Source of the DNA: Flavobacterium sp. N3904
Lineage (GTDB): Bacteria > Bacteroidota > Bacteroidia > Flavobacteriales > Flavobacteriaceae
Assembly: GCF_025947305.1 (NCBI RefSeq)
Contig: NZ_CP110009.1
Span: 3,823,501-3,887,500 of the forward strand
Length of the DNA: 64,000 nucleotides
Direction: 5' to 3'
A program made the translations under genes and the position numbers. Positions 62,251-64,000 of this stretch are shown here, piece by piece. How positions within the stretch are numbered: the first letter of the stretch is position 1; each line of letters starts with the position of its first letter. Below the pieces are notes generated by a model. The model worked only from the letters and a program-made list of their open reading frames with translations. It did no database searches and was not told the origin of the DNA.

Positions 62251-63906
62251 CTAATAGACTTTAAAATCTTTGAAATTTCTTAATTTATGATCTCTTTTTA
62301 CGTGAATCCAATCGGGCCAAGTCGAAACATCTTCGGCATCATAAATCCGTAATTTTTGATTGATTTTGTCTTGTAATAATTCGTCGGTTGTACATTTCAA
62401 AATTAATGCGGCTGCAGCAACGCCAGAATGTGTAGCTCCTCCCACCCCATGAGAAAGTGTGCTCGCTCCGCAAAGAAATAGATTTTCAATCTCTGATTTG
62501 TTTTTATAGGAGAAAGGACCAACTTGATTTAATGTTTTTTCTGTTCCATAAACATTTCCTCTAGTCGAATTAACATAGAATTCATTCGTTTTTGGAGTTC
62601 CTAATGCAACCTGAACAATATTTTTTTTCGCACCGGGAATAATTTTTTCAATATTATTCATCAATTTATCAATCACTTTTTCCTTAAAAATTGTATATTC
62701 AGGACTGTGATAATCTTCCAAACCATTAAAATCACTCAAATTATCATAATTTACATAAGTCACAACTTCAAAATTATGATACCTCCCGTTGAAACTAACT
62801 GGGTCCTTGATTGTTGTACAACTGATAAATACTGCCGGAAATGAATCTCCATCGGCTATTTCATTATTCATTAAATCATCAAAATTGGCATCGTCGTTCT
62901 CATCTTTCATCATCCAAATATTTCCAGAATCAATCCCAAACTGAGTGACATCCATATCCAATGTCAAAAATAAAATCAAGGAAGTTACCGAGTATTTCGT
63001 TTTTTCTAATTTCTTAACCAAGCCCTTACTTAAGTTTGGTTTACCAACAAGATTTAAATAAGTAATCGATGGATCGGCATTTGAAATGATATTCTTTGCA
63101 AATATTTTTTGCCCGTTTTTAAGTTGAACTCCTATTGCTTTTTTGTCTTCAATTATAATTTTATCAACATCTTGTTTTACACGAACTTCACCACCATGTC
63201 TTTTTACTCCATTGGTCATTGCCTTTACAATACCGCCACCGCCACCCATGGGATAAAAGCCACCATCAAAATAGTGATTCATAACCGAACAGTGTACTGG
63301 AAAACAAGCCTTTTTAGGTGAAAGCCCATGATCTCCACATTGTATATTCAAAACAGCCTTTAGTAAAGGATCTTTAATGTGCCAACCGATCACTCTTTTT
63401 AATGGAAATAATGAAAATTTACCAAAGTGTTTGGTTCTAAAAGGAACCGTAATATTTTGCCAAAAACCCTTCAAAGTTGGGATTAATTGCAGTTCCTTAT
63501 TTACTCTTTGCACAAGAGTCAAGTATTCTTTTATATTTTTTTCTTCATTTGGAAATCGGGCGACAAGAGTATCTGTTAAATTATTTACTCCCGATGGAAA
63601 ATGAAATGTTTCGTTTCCAATAACACCATGTTCGTAAGCGTATTTATTCATTCGAAAAAAAACCATGTCATTTGCAATTCCAAGGCCTCTGTACAATTCG
63701 TTAGTAGATTGGCCCTCATCGATAAGTCCCACATAATGAACTCCCGGACTAAAACGTTGCCCATTTAAAGTAAAACTATGACTCCAGCCGCCAGGAACAT
63801 AATGTTGCTCCAAAACCAAAACTTTTTGACCGGCTCTCGCCAAACATATTGCGGTGGCTAACCCTCCAACACCAGAACCTATAATAACTGAATCGTATTC
63901 TTCCAT
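62251..63906 (-). CDS. CrtI/CrtISO-like FAD-dependent oxidoreductase 2
   Basis: This 551-aa flavoprotein has a dinucleotide-binding SVIIGSGVGGLATAICLARAG at residues 6-27 and a VLEQHYVPGGWSHSF block. The end carries an LFLCGASTLSHGVGGATHSGVAAA FAD motif. It is a second paralogue of the gene at 40943. A role in converting the DarA/DarB cyclohexanedione to the aromatic resorcinol, or in polyene modification, is possible. It is the first gene of the run inside the window; the 94 bases upstream hold no clear -7 box, so the operon may begin further right. Confidence 0.8.
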   Translation of the reverse strand: MEEYDSVIIGSGVGGLATAICLARAGQKVLVLEQHYVPGGWSHSFTLNGQRFSPGVHYVGLIDEGQSTNELYRGLGIANDMVFFRMNKYAYEHGVIGNETFHFPSGVNNLTDTLVARFPNEEKNIKEYLTLVQRVNKELQLIPTLKGFWQNITVPFRTKHFGKFSLFPLKRVIGWHIKDPLLKAVLNIQCGDHGLSPKKACFPVHCSVMNHYFDGGFYPMGGGGGIVKAMTNGVKRHGGEVRVKQDVDKIIIEDKKAIGVQLKNGQKIFAKNIISNADPSITYLNLVGKPNLSKGLVKKLEKTKYSVTSLILFLTLDMDVTQFGIDSGNIWMMKDENDDANFDDLMNNEIADGDSFPAVFISCTTIKDPVSFNGRYHNFEVVTYVNYDNLSDFNGLEDYHSPEYTIFKEKVIDKLMNNIEKIIPGAKKNIVQVALGTPKTNEFYVNSTRGNVYGTEKTLNQVGPFSYKNKSEIENLFLCGASTLSHGVGGATHSGVAAAALILKCTTDELLQDKINQKLRIYDAEDVSTWPDWIHVKRDHKLRNFKDFKVY

Positions 63907-64000
63907 AGTTTATTTTTAATAAATCAAAGTAAAAAATAAAGAATTTTTTCGTTACGATTACAGTATTTAACAATCCTTCAATGCTACAAAAAACTGCTTT

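Overview
The window looks like a chromosomal segment of a Flavobacterium-type bacterium (Bacteroidota, Flavobacteriia). The DNA is AT-rich. Shine-Dalgarno sequences are mostly absent. Several genes carry TAnnTTTG-type -7 promoter boxes. There is a SusC/SusD polysaccharide utilization locus, and a flexirubin (aryl polyene-dialkylresorcinol) pigment cluster, which is a hallmark of this group. This placement comes from gene content and signals, not from a database search.

Region 1 (1-9.98 kb) is a mosaic of accessory genes separated by repeat-rich spacers. It holds an orphan DUF4157 (eCIS-core type) toxin-like protein, a secreted class C beta-lactamase-fold serine hydrolase, a DUF1826-like protein with a dioxygenase-like HxD...H...R pattern, an RteC-family regulator, a small secreted protein, and a TPR/AraC regulator cut short by an in-frame stop. 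The spacers hold a 174-bp nested palindrome, dispersed repeats also found at 17.2 kb, and a 155-bp polypyrimidine tract.

Region 2 (about 10-17 kb) looks like an undescribed mobile or virus-like element. A three-gene replication-type cassette (excisionase-like HTH protein, DnaD/initiator-like protein, DnaC-like ATPase) is flanked on both sides by many copies of a structured hairpin repeat of about 140 bp. To its right are two small hydrophobic proteins, a probable frameshifted gene, a conserved 251-aa protein of unknown function and a divergent 67-aa protein.

Region 3 (17.6-33.6 kb) holds a TMEM175-like channel and then a compact fructan (levan/inulin-type) PUL on the minus strand. Read in the direction of transcription it has a hybrid two-component sensor with a periplasmic sugar-binding domain, an MFS sugar transporter, a GH32 fructosidase, SusC, SusD, a surface glycan-binding protein, a GH32-like surface enzyme and a fructokinase. 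The order resembles the Bacteroides thetaiotaomicron levan locus. Likely flow: surface cleavage, SusCD import, periplasmic GH32 digestion to fructose, sensing by the hybrid kinase, uptake by the MFS carrier, and phosphorylation.

Region 4 (33.6-38 kb) has a repeat-rich spacer, a module of unknown function (72-aa protein, DUF1360-like membrane protein, 703-aa protein) and a caspase/CHAT-like protein that seems to have lost its catalytic dyad.

Region 5 (38-64 kb) is a minus-strand run of 24 tightly packed genes that fits a flexirubin cluster: DarA and DarB for the dialkylresorcinol; ketosynthases, a CLF-like partner, a half-ketosynthase, an ACP and three hotdog dehydratase-like proteins for the polyene; an acyl-CoA ligase-like enzyme for the aryl starter; two CrtI-like flavoenzymes; an ABC exporter; an MMPL-acyltransferase fusion; LolA and other envelope proteins; and BtrH-like and C45-type acyltransferase candidates for ester formation. 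No tyrosine ammonia-lyase or ketoreductase is seen, so the cluster may continue past 64 kb. The three hotdog proteins have complementary losses of the catalytic His and Glu, which suggests heteromeric dehydratases.
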